Part shown: piece after piece, positions 28,022 to 39,206 of the stretch | Position numbering within the stretch: the first letter of the stretch is position 1 | Layout of the letters: every line of letters begins with the position of its first letter | Source of the DNA: Onchocerca lupi | Lineage: Eukaryota > Nematoda > Chromadorea > Rhabditida > Onchocercidae | Reading direction: 5' to 3' | Length of the DNA: 64,000 bases | Assembly: GCA_028564675.1 (NCBI GenBank) | Contig: JAOVVO010000254.1 | Span: forward strand, 37,856 to 101,855 | Position numbers and translations under genes: made by a program | Notes under the pieces: model-generated | What the model saw: only the letters and a program-made list of their open reading frames with translations | Told to the model about the DNA's origin: nothing | Database searches by the model: none

Positions 28022-28455
28022 GTGTGATATAATCGTAGATATAATCAAAAAACGAAAATTTTTATCAAATTAATATCAATGCTTACAATCCTTATCACTT
28101 TCTACCATCTCATATCACCTTACATGTTACATTTCTGATACAGGACATTCCAAAACTTCATTGCAAACTACAGTAACCGAAACATTACTATTACCTCAAA
28201 CTTGGGCAATTAAACCGCGGCACCGAGCTGCTTCACTCTTTTATGATTATCGTGCATCCAAAAATAACTTGATTACTACTGCAAAATTTCTCGAAAAAAT
28301 AAAATATATCTAAAAACACTAGGATTCCTAGGCCATCTTTGATGCAAGTACTAACCAGGCCCAATATTGCTTAACTTGACACATCGGACGAGATATTATG
28401 CTTTCAATGTGATATAATCATAGAAATAATCAAAAGCGAAAATATGTATCAAATT
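28022..28455. repeat. direct repeat of about 48 bp, 386 bp apart
   Basis: GTGATATAATC with a following TAATCAAAA and ATCAAATT occurs at about 28022 and 28408. The DNA between is distinctly less AT-rich than the surroundings, suggesting an inserted or duplicated element. Confidence 0.7.
28144..28313 (+). CDS. possible 3'-terminal exon, unknown protein
   Basis: After an acceptor-like TTTCTGATACAG the frame stays open for 55 codons and then stops. It has balanced codon use and ordinary protein composition, including LLLPQTWAIKPRHRAASLFY and ITTAKFLEKIKYI, in DNA otherwise unfit to code. It would be entered in phase 2. No family is recognised and no upstream exon was found. It could equally be chance inside a repeat. 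Confidence 0.2.
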
Positions 28456-31170
28456 TCCATTTTAGAACACAAAAGCACACATCAAATTCCCATCAACAAT
28501 TTGTCGCATTGCTTGTCGTGCTGTTGTTGCATGAAATTTCAAAATTCTATTTTAAACCAAAACAGCCAAAAAGCCTAGGCCAAAGTATTCAATTAACTTA
28601 AACTGGGCTCTTCGGAAGAGTAGAACATAGAAACATTTATATTGAACTTTATAAATTATAAAATTTCGATTTCAAAATTTCTTAAATGATTTATTTTGCA
28701 AGTTATTACATGTCTAGTTTTTCAAATTATGAATTGATTAAATTGGGAACTTAAAACTATTGTTTATTTAGAAGACCATTTACAAGAACATAGTAATATG
28801 AAATTAATATCTTAAAGGCATTTGAAAGATTTCTTTTTTTTTTTTGACTTTTTGAAATTTTAATTACAAGTTTTGTAATGATCAGGTTTTTTTTTTTTTG
28901 AACCTCAAATATTCCTTTAACAGCATAATTTGTGTTTGCAATCGAAATTAACCATATTCAGATTCTAATTAATATTAGATTCAATTAAAGCAACAATGAT
29001 AGAATGCATACAATTTAGTGAAACATAATTATTTAAAAATTTTTAAATTATTTCTCAACATTTCTTTAATAATCTTTCTATTGTTTCAAAAAACTTGCTT
29101 GATTTAACTGTTTAAAGAAATCTTTGTAAGAATCAAATATAAAAAACTTTAATCGGCAATTACTATCATATAATTTTTTAAGCTTTTTTTTTTTGCTACA
29201 TAGAATTTATGATTTGTAAATTAAATAAGTATATTATTCATATTTTTGTCAAGAAATTTACTCAAAATATTGACAGAAGAAAAAAAATATTGACAGAATT
29301 GGCACTTTTCTCTTATTTAAAATGTCATTTTGCTTGATGATATGAGAACATTTCAAGTAGATTTAAATTTCAGATTTGTCAAAATATCATGACAGGTTCG
29401 GGACGTATAATTTCGAGAACTTTCATATTTTTATCTGATAAATAAGTCTTTTATTTTAAGCTCATGAAAATACATCAAAATATATTTCAATCTCATCTAA
29501 ATGTTTTCTTTCATCACCACATCATATCTTTAATTTTATGGATTTTACTATTTTGAAAAAATAACAAAATCGCTAATCAATAAAACTTAAAAATAGCTAG
29601 TCAATAAAGCCTATTTCGAAAACTTAGAAATTTTACTTTTGAATAAAGTTGATAATTATTATTTTATATTTTGATCAGGGAAAAATTCCTCATGTTTTCT
29701 AATACCAAAATTTTTAGTGATCAATTAAAATCAAACTAATATGAAATTTTTATTGATTTGAATATGACATGAATATGACATTTTTATTGATAATTAAAAA
29801 TTATAATCAAATTATCGAAATGAGCAAAATTAGAAAAACAATTTTGTAAACAAATTACAACAGTGCTTGCTTTTCAATATTATCGCATAATTAATATGGA
29901 TATTTTTTTTAGAGATAACAAACAAATATAGTAAAATAAGCAAATATCGAAAATGAATAAAAGTTGCGAAGGTGACAAAGAATCAAAAAATCCGTCGATA
30001 ATTACGTATCACAATTAGAATCATCAAAAAATAAAAAAAATGCTAAAATAATAAATTAATTTGTTGAAAAAATCAAATAGTAATTAAAACCAAAAGTCGT
30101 AAAATAAAATGATTAGAGCATATGATAAAGAAAATAACGAAAAGTTAAGAAAATGAGAAATTAGCAAACGAAAAGTTATCAAAAAATTGAAGTGACCTAT
30201 AATAAAAACGAGATATAAATTATAATTTTTTGCAATAAATCTAATAATAATAAATTATAAAATATGCAGAACTGTAGAAGTTAAAAAAAAAATTAAAATA
30301 AAAACTGTAATGAGAATGAAGAATTCATAAATTTAATTCAAACTTTTTCCCTAACAATGAAAAATTTACCCAAAATTTGCAAATGTTCAAATGTTTTGAT
30401 ATTTTGATTCTGATATCAATCTAAGAATAATTTTATCATGATCATATATTAGTTTTATTAATATCAAGCAAATAAAGATATAAGGTATTGATTTTAACTT
30501 AATAATTTTTTTTTTCATAATTTTCTCTTCATATATAAAAAAGATGCCTAGAAATTTCATTTAATACTAGTTTACGGCCAAGCGTTGTATGTTTTTTGAA
30601 ATTATATTTTTTAAATAGAAATTTAAAGTGGAAAAGTAAAAATAATAAGTAATCAAAAATTACATATGAATAAAAATATACATGAATGAAAATTTGACAA
30701 AAATCTTTTAGTTAGAACAAGTAGGGATAATTTTGTTTCAATTTGTCTGTCAAATAATAAAGAAATGTAAACAATAAAAATGCATAAAGAGAATGCAAGT
30801 TAATTTGTAATAGTTAATTATGATTATAGTTAATTGTTATAATCAAATAATAAAATATTGAAAAAACTAATTAAGATTAGTCAGAATTAGTTAATTGAAA
30901 TCATAAATGAATCTTCAAAAATGAATTAAAATTGAATTTAAGAAAAATTTATACTGGAAGTAGATAAATTTGGGATTGAAATAAATCAAATGAATTGAAT
31001 GATTTTAATTTCAATTTTTACCAGTAAAATTTGGAATAGGTAATTTTTGTATTTCTCCATTTGGTTCGCATTTATTTAAATTGAAAAACTTCTTTAAATT
31101 AAAAATTGGGGTCCAAGCATAATTTTTATTGTAATTTCCATTTTCTTATGATTAATTCATTTATTTGCAG

Positions 31171-31260
31171 GCGGACAAAGATCGTCGCAAAAACAAGAAG
31201 ACAGGATTGCGAAGAAGATATTTTACAAATAATTTTTCTATTCTTTTATATCTGTTTTAA
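31171..31260 (+). CDS. possible small basic exon
   Basis: A good plus-strand acceptor (TTATTTGCAG) leads into a 29-codon frame beginning ADKDRRKNKKTGLRRRYF and ending in TAA. The first 18 codons are much richer in G and C than the surroundings. It could be an alternative terminal exon of an unseen gene. No partner exon was found. Confidence 0.2.
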   Translation, partial: ADKDRRKNKKTGLRRRYFTNNFSILLYLF

Positions 31261-31940
31261 GCAATATTTTCTTTTTTATGTATAAGCATTTTTTGATATT
31301 ATGCATAGGCATCTATAGGGTTATTTTTGCTCAGGTAATGATGCTATAGTAGATTTAAGTCGAGAGAAAAAAACAGAGAAATGAATTCTGATAAATAATA
31401 ATTGCTTCAAAACCTTGAAAACTTGTTGAAAATTAATTTTTTGTCGTACATTTGTGTCATTGAATTTCGAAAAATGAAACATGGAAAGAAAAGAAGATAG
31501 GAAAAAAGAGAAATAAAAAAAAAAAAAGAATTTCATTATGACAAAAATTTTCAATATTTTGTGGTATTTTGGAGTAAAAAATTGGATTTTGATTAGTATC
31601 ATAATTAATCCGTAATTTGTAAACAACGGCAAATCATTCAAAGCTCCTTGAATTTTTACTGAAATTCTAAGATTCTTTGTTAATGCTTTTCTATAAAAAT
31701 ATGGCCTATATTATCGATTTAAAAATCATTTCCAGCTAAATTATTTTCAATTTATAAAAATTTGTTGATTAATTTATGAATTTAAATCGGAAATTTTCAC
31801 ATAAATTTTAACTACATTTTTCTTTCACAACAGAAAAATCTACGAAAACATCAAAAAATCATTCACCTATACAGCAAAAATCCATGAAAACGAGAATTAA
31901 ATGTAACAGCCCACTTTCTCCATTATCGACATCATCGAAA

Positions 31941-31952
31941 TTTCCCGCGAAA
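31941..31952. promoter_or_regulatory. E2F-type motif TTTCCCGCGAAA
   Basis: Exact match to the known E2F/DP consensus (TTTSSCGC and its palindromic form), in a locally GC-richer island at 31.9-32.8 kb. No adjacent gene was proven, so function is inference only. Confidence 0.35.
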
Positions 31953-32420
31953 TAATCGATTTTGACCTTTTGCAAATGAAATGAATGAACAGCTAACAGA
32001 TTGAATTGGTGAATTTATTAAATAACTTCTGTTTATTCAAATTTTTGTTGCCTTTATTTTAGCTTTTATACACCATTAAGATGATGCCAATCGATAATGT
32101 CACTTAAATTTCCGTATTGTTCTTCTGTTCAACTTCTGATAGTAAGCTCAAAATTTACGATGTGAGATTAGCATCACCTTATTTTCAAATTAGATTTTCA
32201 ATTCTCCAAAACATACTGAACTATTCGCTGGTTTTTTTCGCTCGATTGCTGATGCCCATCCTTCCTCAATTTCATTTGCATTTAATCATCGCATTATTTC
32301 CACTGTGGGAGTATGAAGACTTAAATTTGATTTTCAGCGAGGTATTATTTAGATGAACTAAAGTAAATCGATCGCACCCGAATAGTCGTCGAAATTATTA
32401 GAGAATATCAAGTAAATTAA

Positions 32421-32603
32421 TCACTGGCTTATTCTTCTCTTTGTCACATGTAGAAAAGAATAAATTTCCTTGATTGTCGATTTGCTGCTGTTGCTGCGTC
32501 GATCATTGTCGTTGTAGAACTGTCGCTGTCTCGGTTTAGAAACTGCAAACTGAACTGTATGTTGAACTCTAACTGTTGTCGAATTTGAATTGATTTTATT
32601 CAT
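32421..32603 (-). CDS. hypothetical 60-residue open frame
   Basis: ATG-started frame in the GC-richer island. It is Ser/Asn/Arg/Gln-rich (for example RQRQFYNDNDRRSNSSKST), with codon use less AT-biased than neighbouring DNA. No domain is seen. It might be a first exon, but no clear donor precedes the stop. Low confidence. Confidence 0.2.
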   Translation of the reverse strand: MNKINSNSTTVRVQHTVQFAVSKPRQRQFYNDNDRRSNSSKSTIKEIYSFLHVTKRRISQ

Positions 32604-32706
32604 GAATTCGAAACTTTTAAATCCTTCCCGACTCCTCTTTCTTTCCTGATCTCCATCATGTCGTCTTATAAATGGTTGATCTCACTTTGTTTATCTGTAA
32701 GTCAAA

Positions 32707-32794
32707 GCGTTTTGGCGGGAAACATGTTCATCCTTACGGCATTAATCAGAGCATTTTAGCGGGAAACATGTTTATCTTTATGACGCTTAGAAGA
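32707..32794. repeat. 44-bp tandem duplication, each unit with an E2F-like GCGGGAAA
   Basis: Units 32707-32750 and 32751-32794 share TTTTRGCGGGAAACATGTT. The first copy reads TTTTGGCGGGAAA, close to the E2F consensus. It lies directly beside the Helitron-like fragment at 32.8 kb and may belong to it. Confidence 0.7.
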
Positions 32795-32814
32795 CAAATA
32801 TATTTTTACGTGTC

Positions 32815-32965
32815 GGAGAGGTGAAAAAAAGTAAGTATATGTATATAGAAACATGCACCTATTCGAATGCAATGTTGTATCAAAATTTTAAAGCAATCGG
32901 TGAAGAAGTTACAAAGTTATGCAGAAGCAACAACGAACATTTGCATTTTTATTTATATAAATAAA
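32815..32965 (+). mobile_element. Helitron-family 3' fragment (copy 1)
   Basis: Shares with the elements at 41.0, 41.3-42.0 and 62.6 kb the words GTGAAAAAAAGTAAGTATAT, TATTCGAATGCAA, a CAAAATTTTAAAGCAATCGG-like stretch, and the end TTTTTATTTATATA. It has no helicase and no terminal hairpin. Confidence 0.6.
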
Positions 32966-34124
32966 TTTGTTCTAATGTTTCTCTTCTTTCTTCTCCCTTC
33001 CTCTTTTCTTTCCTTTTTTTTCCAAATAAGTCTCACTTTTTAAGTGCTTTGCAAATAAGCGTAATTAAAAGCTCTACCGAATATTCCTCAAGCAATTTTT
33101 AAATTTGTTTTTTTTTTTTGTCTCAATAACTAAGAAAAAATGTCCTTTACAACATTTTAAAAAGTTTTTGTCAAAAACAGTTCGAGAATAGAAAATGCCC
33201 TTGAGGATTTATTTATCTAAGTTCACATATATTTTTGGAATAAAAAATTCTAAGTGTTTCCAAGAAAAACTTCGAAATATTTAATCAAAGATCTTTTTTT
33301 TTTGTTTTTCTTTTAGAATTCATTTTCAATATGAGGAGTTATCATATTTTTAACCAAAAATTTTTCATCTTCGATTGCAATTATTACTTTGAAAATTTTA
33401 CTTCATTGCAATTATTTTTAATTGAACGATTGTATTCGTTCTTGCTATTTGTATGAGATACTAAATAAGGAGCTAAAAATTAGAAATTATAGATAAAAAA
33501 ATTAGAATGGCAATTTTTTTTTTTTTTTCAATATTTCTATCTGGACAATAAACATGCTCAAAAATTACTTATTAATTAGGCATTAATACAAAATTTATTT
33601 AAATTGATCTTAATTACTTGACTTTAATTACTTACTGTTCTGTTTTTATTGCTTTTATTTTTCTATCCATTGTTTCCCCTTTATTAAATTAATTTTTTTC
33701 GAAAGCTTGTTAAAAATTTTAATATATGCAAATAATTATGCAGCAAAAAAAAAAAAAAAACTCGATCAAACATACTATTTTTGCGTTTCATTCATTCGTT
33801 ACTAAAGATTTTTTTTCCTTCGAAAATTCTTCTTTTTGTTTTTTTGCTTCTCAATCAATATTCGACTAAGTTTTATACAATATTAGTTTGAGAGAGCTTT
33901 TAAGATCTTTCAATGATTTATTAGTGTTACCCATATTTAGTAATTCATCATTTCATGGATGTCACCGAGATGATTTGTCCGTAAGGCTTCAGAGCTTAAG
34001 CTTTCTTCCATTATTTCCAATTTTTTTTATCCTTTTCTTTTTTATCAAATGTCCTTCATCATCTAATATATCTTCAAGTTTCAATCCTTTTTTATTCTTT
34101 CAAATTTTCCATATAAAAATATTT

Positions 34125-34480
34125 AAACACACACCCACGCACACCCATAAATATCAAACGCAGACACTATATATATATATGTAGACACATATACACGTTG
34201 ACACACGTATACACGTATCCCACATATACACCTACACACGTAGAAACAATTGAACACATAGATACATATGCATATATAAAAAAACACGCACGCATATGCA
34301 CATACGTAAATACGTGCGCGTACCATATGCATGTATAACCACACATACGCATATAAATGCACGTACCATACGTATGTAACACCTACATATACACACATAA
34401 CACGAAATAAACATACACATATACTGATACATACGTATACACGTACGTATGCACATATTAATATAATTAAACGCACGTAA
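34125..34480. repeat. alternating purine-pyrimidine tract (CA/TA/CG-rich)
   Basis: About 350 bp built from AC, AT, GT and CG dinucleotide steps such as ACACGTATACACG and ATACGTGCGCGTA. It is quite unlike the surrounding A/T-run DNA. Several overlapping open frames on the minus strand (Tyr/Val/Cys-rich) are artefacts of this composition. Confidence 0.85.
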
Positions 34481-37400
34481 AACACGTCAAATGTTGTATT
34501 TTTCGAATTTTCATTTTATTTATCCCATTTTTTCTTAATGTTTTATTAAAAAATAAAACACCAAACATAATGCTATATTAATTTTGTAAATATAACTATG
34601 AAAAATATTTTTTACTAATTTATCGAATATTTATAAATTATGATTAATTTCGAATTTTCTATTAATTTTGTAAGGAATGTTATAAATTAATTTTGCAACA
34701 TTAGTATGAAACATATTTTCTAATTTATCGATTATATATAAGCATTTAATGGCTAAAATTTTCTTTGTTATTTATCGTTCTACGATAAGTTCTATTATGA
34801 TTTTTTGGAACTTTAATTTGAACTTTAATTGAACTTTAATTTATTTTATATTTATTCCATTGAGGCACAATGTTTTAATATTTTTTGTTAAAAATTATGC
34901 ATATATTTTTCCTTTCCAAAATCTTTTTCTAAGCCTTATATTTGCTTTCATAGAAAATAAGAAATATTTTTCCAGGCTTTTTTTTCTGTTATCTTTGTTA
35001 ATTATATTTTGTCAATTTAATTATTTCTTTATCATTTTTTTAATGCAAAAAAAGAATTGAATGCTTTTAATCTTTTCTTCAGCAAATTACTAATTATTTG
35101 AATAACTGAATACTTAATATTTGTTCAACCGATATACCATGAAATTTATTTTAATTATTGAATGAAAAATTATTTAGTATATGTGTATTATTTTACAAGT
35201 AGTTGCAAATTAAATATCTTTCTTCTCTATCTATTTAATAATTTCAATAATTAAAATTGAAAATTTGAAGAAGATTGAAATAAAATGCATAGAAATCAAA
35301 AATCAAGCTCTCCATCGCAAACAACATCTTACTTATAACTAAATTAGCGTTTAATGCATTTTGTTTTTTGATTCAAAATCTCAATCTTAATTACAATCTA
35401 AATCAAACTAAAGTTTCATTTTTAGCTCGAAATTTTGAAACATATAAATTTTTGCTAATTATTAGCTAAATTGCCATAATTATTTGAAAAATTCACACAA
35501 ACTATATCGAACATTTAATTCTAAAAGTTAATTCGTAATAAAAACATTTTATCTTATAAACTATGAATATTAACATTATTATTATTATTGTTATTGCATT
35601 ATATATTATGCATTTTTGATAATCTTTTATCACATTTTATTAAAATTTTGAAATTGATTATTGTTTAGAAGTACTCAGTTTTATTAGAAAAAAAAAAAAC
35701 GAAAAAGAAAAATTACTTAATTTTAGCTATAAATTTCACTTGCTCAAAAATTTACCAGTCGAATACTTTCTTTTCTTTTTTTTTTCGAAAACTATTATTT
35801 TTGTAGGAAAATACAAAAAATTTTGCAATTCAAAATTTATTATTTTTAAAAAAAAAAATATATAATTGTAAAATAAATTTCCAAAATTTACAGTTACTGT
35901 AAATATTTTAATTTGAGTTTTTATTGTTATTTCAAATCATGCAAGCAATTAATATCAGTTTGAATAATTCAGAAAATAATTAATTTAATAAGTTTTAATT
36001 TGAAAATTGAAAAAAAAAGAGGAAAAGATAAATATTTGACAAATTCTTCAAATGGTTTATTCAGTCTTAAAAAACTGATGGTATTACAAAAATAAATGAC
36101 ATTTGGGATGACATCATATTTGAATGAATCATCAATAAAATATTTTAATTTCATCTGCTAAAAAAATCTGACTTATTTCAAATATTTTTTAAAAAAAAGA
36201 AGAAAAAACTTTAATTTAATTTTAAATCATGACATTTATTTATTGCTACAGTTTAAAATTAAATTAACATTTTTTTTTTAATTTATCATTTATCATTGAT
36301 TTCTTAAATGTTAACAAAATTCGAAATGAAAAAAGAAATAAAAATTAATTGCAATATCATAAAATCTAATCAATTATTACTTAACCGATAAATTTAGAAA
36401 TATTTTTTCATTCAAAAAAAAAAAAAAAAATGAATTAAAATTCCTTTTACAAATCACTTCCATTTTTAATTTTTTCATACAAACTTTTCCTTAAAAATTT
36501 TAAATCACTTTTTTATTGTGACAATTTCGTATTTGATGTGAACTAAATTTTGTGAATTTTGTGGCTTTTTTTCTTTTTTCTTTTTTTTTTTTTTTTGCAT
36601 TCGACTCATGTATAAAATCTCTTGCAAGAAAAAAAAAATTGTCCATTTCCTTGGCTTTTCTTTTTAAATTCCAATCTTTTAAGTGGAAGAAAAAAAAAGA
36701 ATGAAACAATGAAAAAAAAAGAGAAGTATTTTAGAGGACAAAATCAAATTTTGTTTTGTAAGTGAATCATAGAAGAAATAATGATGATTGAAGACGATGA
36801 AATTGCACATGTCTATTCATCCAAGTTTTTTATTTCACTTTTTTTCTAAAAAAATCAACAAATCATTCATCATCAAATTTCTTCTAACATTCCTTTTATT
36901 TTCCAACTATTTTTCTCAATTTTTTTTTTTTTTTTTTTATTTCATTCTTTCTAACTTTTCTTTTTTTGAAATTGTTGCCATTCCTCTTTAAAAAAAAAAA
37001 AAGAACTAATTAATTAATTAATTTGCATAATTTTACATAATGATTTGTGTTAAAAGATAAAGGTATTTATTGGAAAAACAATTAGAAAAATATAGCTGTA
37101 ATTACTGAATACATATATTTCACAGTCTATAATAATATTTAATTGTCAAAAATGTTGTCAAATTATTTTCAAAATTTTTTAAGATTTCATCTTTATTTTT
37201 ATTCGTTAATTCGAAAATATGAAATTATCTAACTTTAGGATAAACTATGCTTGATTATATAACTTATTTCATATATAAAATTTAACTTTAAATTAAGCTG
37301 TTACAAACTTATTCTAAGGTATATTATTTATAATATTCGATTAGTCAAATATGATTTAAATTTTATTGTATAAAATTTAACTTTCGATTCATTAAGGCAT

Positions 37401-38989
37401 TACAAAGAATTCAATTGTTGTTTTCTGGGTGTGTTATTTATTTGTGAAATATATCAATAATTCATATAATAAATTCATATCAGAATTCTTGAAAAAATCA
37501 ATAATTGTTGTATGATAAGTATATTTTTTTTTTTTTTGAATGATCGATTTTATATGAATTATTTTATAGAAGTCTTTTTCGCCTATAATTTATAATTTTC
37601 GGAATATTTTGCTAATTCTTTTTTTTTTTCAATAAATTTTTTTTTATTAGAAGTTATTAGTTGTTTGCATGTAATGCATGATTGAATGCATGTAATAATA
37701 ACTGAAATAATAATAATGAATAATAACAATATCATTCTTTCATCATTTCCTTCCATTCATTTGCTTTTTTGAAAAAATTGCGAACTTTTTCGCAAACATC
37801 TATTTGAAATGGCCAAATTTATTGCTAAATCATTCTATTGACCATAGTCAAGAATGAAACTAATTGAATGGATTTTTCAATATGATTTTAATCTTGCTTA
37901 TATCGAATTTTAAATTGATTGAAATAGTTAAATTAAATAAACGAAGGAAATATGTTAAAAAACTAAGCCAATTTAGAAAAAAATTTAAAATTGAACTTTA
38001 GAAAAAAAAAAACGAAATTTAAATAATATTTTAATGGAAATGTTGCATTAAATTATTCATTAGTAATCATAAGAATAATGCTTTTTTATTTTTCTTAGAT
38101 TAATAAAGTAGTTTATAAAATTATTAAAATTTTCTCTTTCTTTTTTTAAAAAATTTCTTTTTTCAAAAAGATACATTTATTATTTGACCTAATTAATTGA
38201 CATTCTCTTAAAGTATTTGCGACATTTCAATTCACATCCTCTCAAAAGTATTTGCGACATTTATTTCATTTGTTCAAGTTTTTCCTGAAAAGAAGGCAAT
38301 GAAGAAGAAGTGAAGGGTAAGAAGAAGTTGACGGAAACTAAATTTTATTAACTTTTATACGGATAATGTAATATTTTTTTCTTTAAAATTTTCTAGGCAA
38401 ATACAAATGCTAATTGATAAGCTTTAATCTAATTTTAGCCTTCATATCTTCTAATCTTATCGATCTTATCTTCTTTCAACTTCTTCTTCTTCTTTTCATT
38501 TCATTTTTAAAAGTTTCAGTTCGATCTTCCATCTCATCATGCCAATCATTTTCTTTACTTGACTTTTTTTTTTCCATTTAAGTCACTTTTTTTCATATTT
38601 TTTCGTGAAATTCAATCATAAAATTGAAATTGAACTTTTCTATTTGTTTTTGTTTTTTTTTTTCAAACTTTTCCCTCCCGCTTTTACTGTTACTATTGAT
38701 TAAAATAAAATGTTATAAATTTGCTTACTATATATTTCTGATAAAATTTAATTATAAAAATAACTCCATCAATTTATTTTATTTCTTCCCAGAATTTTTA
38801 TTTCCTTAGAAAAAAGATATAAAATTCATTCTATTCTATCAAAAAGTTATCAAGTTTTCAAGCAATTTTATGATCATTTTAAGGGCTCTTTTCTTTCACA
38901 AAAAAAAAAATTCGTCTTTTATTTCTTTTTTAATAAATCATTTAATTTAAATTCCTGTTTCATATTTTCTAATATAATGAAATATATTT

Positions 38990-39013
38990 AAAAAAAAAAA
39001 AAAAAAAAAAAAA
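38990..39013. repeat. poly-A run, 24 bases, at the composition boundary
   Basis: A run followed by GTAGTATGGAT. It lies about 200 bp beyond the last recognised synthetase exon, where the sequence changes from moderately to extremely AT-rich. It is a plausible join point in the assembly. Confidence 0.9.
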
Positions 39014-39206
39014 GTAGTATGGATAAAACAAACACATCCTTGATCCAGCTTTGGTAACGATTAATCAGTAAATAAAGTTAATATAATAGATAAGAATGAT
39101 TACATGAAAAATCAAGAAATCGGTAATTAAAGTGCGAAGCTTTTTTTAAATAATTTAACTGAAATGCTGCATTGCCTCATTGAAATGAATCGCTGAAATG
39201 AACTAC

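Larger units (their letters stand above)
17991..28143. other. AT-rich stretch without recognisable genes
   Basis: Contains the minisatellites and AAT repeats listed separately. Between 22.38 and 23.1 kb and at 24.45-24.65 kb the sequence is less AT-rich and uses words such as AGCCAAG and AGCCTAG repeatedly. No long frame exists there, so an old dispersed repeat is more likely than a gene. Confidence 0.45.
28456..38989. other. AT-rich stretch without recognisable genes
   Basis: Apart from the island at 31.9-33.0 kb, the alternating tract at 34.1-34.5 kb and the weak exon candidates listed, nothing is supported. In particular no exon encoding the missing C-terminal half of the isoleucyl-tRNA synthetase was found on the minus strand. 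Confidence 0.5.

Noticed and set aside
32117..32356. 79-codon plus-strand frame
   Set aside because: No ATG at its start and no recognisable content; probably chance in the GC-richer island.
33937..34011. 24-codon minus-strand peptide MEESLSSEALRTNHLGD...
   Set aside because: Looks coding-like but ends in a stop without a donor, and no partner exon was seen.
34123..34485. Several overlapping Tyr/Val/Cys-rich frames
   Set aside because: Composition artefact of the alternating purine-pyrimidine tract.
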